Assembly: GCF_900188235.1 (NCBI RefSeq)
Contig: NZ_FZNT01000002.1
Location: 372,001-436,000 of the forward strand
DNA length: 64,000 bases
Origin: Lutibacter agarilyticus
Lineage (GTDB): Bacteria; Bacteroidota; Bacteroidia; Flavobacteriales; Flavobacteriaceae
Reading direction: 5' to 3'
Below the pieces are notes generated by a model. It did not search any database and had not been told where the DNA came from. It saw only the letters and a program-made list of their open reading frames with translations. Every line of letters begins with the position of its first letter. Position 1 is the stretch's first letter. Position numbers and translations under genes: made by a program. This document shows, piece by piece, positions 63,342 to 64,000 of the stretch.

Positions 63342-64000
63342 CTTGGATAGATTTTCCTTTTTATAGCTCAATAACCGCATTTTTGTGGATAACAGGCCTT
63401 GTATTTTTATTTATTTCTTATAAAAAGCAAGCCATCACCAAAATAGCACACATTTTATTTATGGCAGGCTGGGCTGTACTAATTACATTCGTAATAAAAT
63501 TATGGATAGAATTAGACAGGCCTCCAATGCGAACTTTGGGTGAAACCCGTTTATGGTACGCTACATTTTTACCTGCAATTGGTTTTTTAACCTACATTCG
63601 TTGGAAATACAAATGGTTTTTAGCCTATAGCATACTTATGGCAACGATGTTTTTAACCATTAATTATTTAAATCCCGAAACCTATTCAAAAACCTTAATG
63701 CCCGCATTGCAAAGTCCATGGTTTATACCACACGTGTTGGTGTATTTATTTTCTTATGCTGTATTAACCGCATCAAGCGTTGTTGCCATCAAAGGATGGT
63801 ATGATAGTTACAAAGGAAATTTCAACATAGAAAGCTTAAAACTTGCCGACAATTTAGTATACATAGGTTTTGCTTTTTTAACCTTAGGGTTGCTTTTTGG
63901 TGCTTTATGGGCAAAAGAAGCTTGGGGGCATTATTGGACCTGGGATCCAAAAGAAATTTGGGCATTTTTAACTTGGATGGGCTATTTAATTTACATTCAT
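63338..64000 (+). CDS. ccsA: Cytochrome c biogenesis protein CcsA (3' truncated by window)
   Basis: 221 codons open to the window edge; the stop is outside. It has several membrane helices, a conserved PWFIPHV histidine (H131) and the haem-handling WWD motif (WGHYWTWDPKEIW, about residues 196-208), diagnostic of CcsA/CcmC/CcmF proteins. The start overlaps the ResB stop by four bases. It forms the haem lyase with ResB, probably serving NrfHA. Confidence 0.93.
   Translation, partial: MTWIDFPFYSSITAFLWITGLVFLFISYKKQAITKIAHILFMAGWAVLITFVIKLWIELDRPPMRTLGETRLWYATFLPAIGFLTYIRWKYKWFLAYSILMATMFLTINYLNPETYSKTLMPALQSPWFIPHVLVYLFSYAVLTASSVVAIKGWYDSYKGNFNIESLKLADNLVYIGFAFLTLGLLFGALWAKEAWGHYWTWDPKEIWAFLTWMGYLIYIH

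Noticed and set aside
63383-63395. DnaA-box-like TGTGGATAA in ccsA
   Set aside because: A single isolated copy within coding sequence; expected by chance in a 64-kb AT-rich window.

Overview
This window is a low-GC, gene-dense bacterial chromosome segment with no visible phage, insertion sequence, CRISPR array, tRNA or rRNA. Gene content and signals point to the Bacteroidetes, class Flavobacteriia, probably family Flavobacteriaceae. Reasons: several genes carry promoters of the TTTG / TAnnTTTG type used by the Bacteroidetes sigma factor, Shine-Dalgarno sites are largely absent, and there are GIN-domain, DUF302, DUF4175-like and OmpH-like lipoprotein genes and hybrid histidine kinases typical of that group. 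I cannot fix the genus.

Layout. 0-8.5 kb: a Tat-exported molybdenum hydroxylase pair, an SPFH/YbjQ pair, tatA, a GIN-domain/DUF302 pair and RNase R, mostly on the minus strand. 8.6-12.8 kb: a lipid kinase, then a roughly 600-bp AT-rich non-coding stretch that looks like a replication origin, then rpiB and a CDF transporter/acetyltransferase/Nudix operon. 12.8-16.4 kb: a Cache-PAS hybrid kinase and a three-gene operon ending in a DinB-fold protein. 16.5-23.6 kb: recA, a four-gene RimK-type glutamylation operon with an ABC ATPase, and a TetR-controlled SDR/metallo-hydrolase pair with two matching operators. 23.7-28.4 kb: DNA polymerase IV, a secreted 14-residue-repeat protein, gdhA and pheS. 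28.4-42.1 kb: a giant six-PAS hybrid kinase, a lactonase, hemG, cold shock protein, gpsA, fructosamine kinase, a flippase/esterase/dut operon and gltX. 42.2-48.9 kb: small unknown genes, a 7TM-protein/NarX-like kinase/LuxR-type regulator module, a DUF4175-like giant membrane protein and ybeY. 48.9-55 kb: mnmG flanked by two parS-like palindromes, a methyltransferase, an OmpH-like lipoprotein, a nested inverted repeat and a holB operon. 55.2-64 kb: pgk, mscL, an aldo-keto reductase and a nitrite-ammonification module (porin, nrfH, nrfA, ResB, CcsA) cut by the window edge.

How it fits together. The two parS-like sites, a DnaA-box-bearing AT-rich gap and a bias toward plus-strand genes to its right suggest that the window is origin-proximal. 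The nrf module, with its adjacent ResB/CcsA haem-maturation genes, gives nitrite reduction to ammonia, and gdhA can fix ammonia. HemG (menaquinone-linked) supplies haem. Most other genes are housekeeping. I do not see a clearly undescribed multi-gene defence or biosynthetic system. The best leads are the origin/parS landmarks, the RimB-like/RimK/AstE-like/ABC operon, the TetR operator pair, the nested palindrome at 52.8 kb and the 14-residue-repeat secreted protein.
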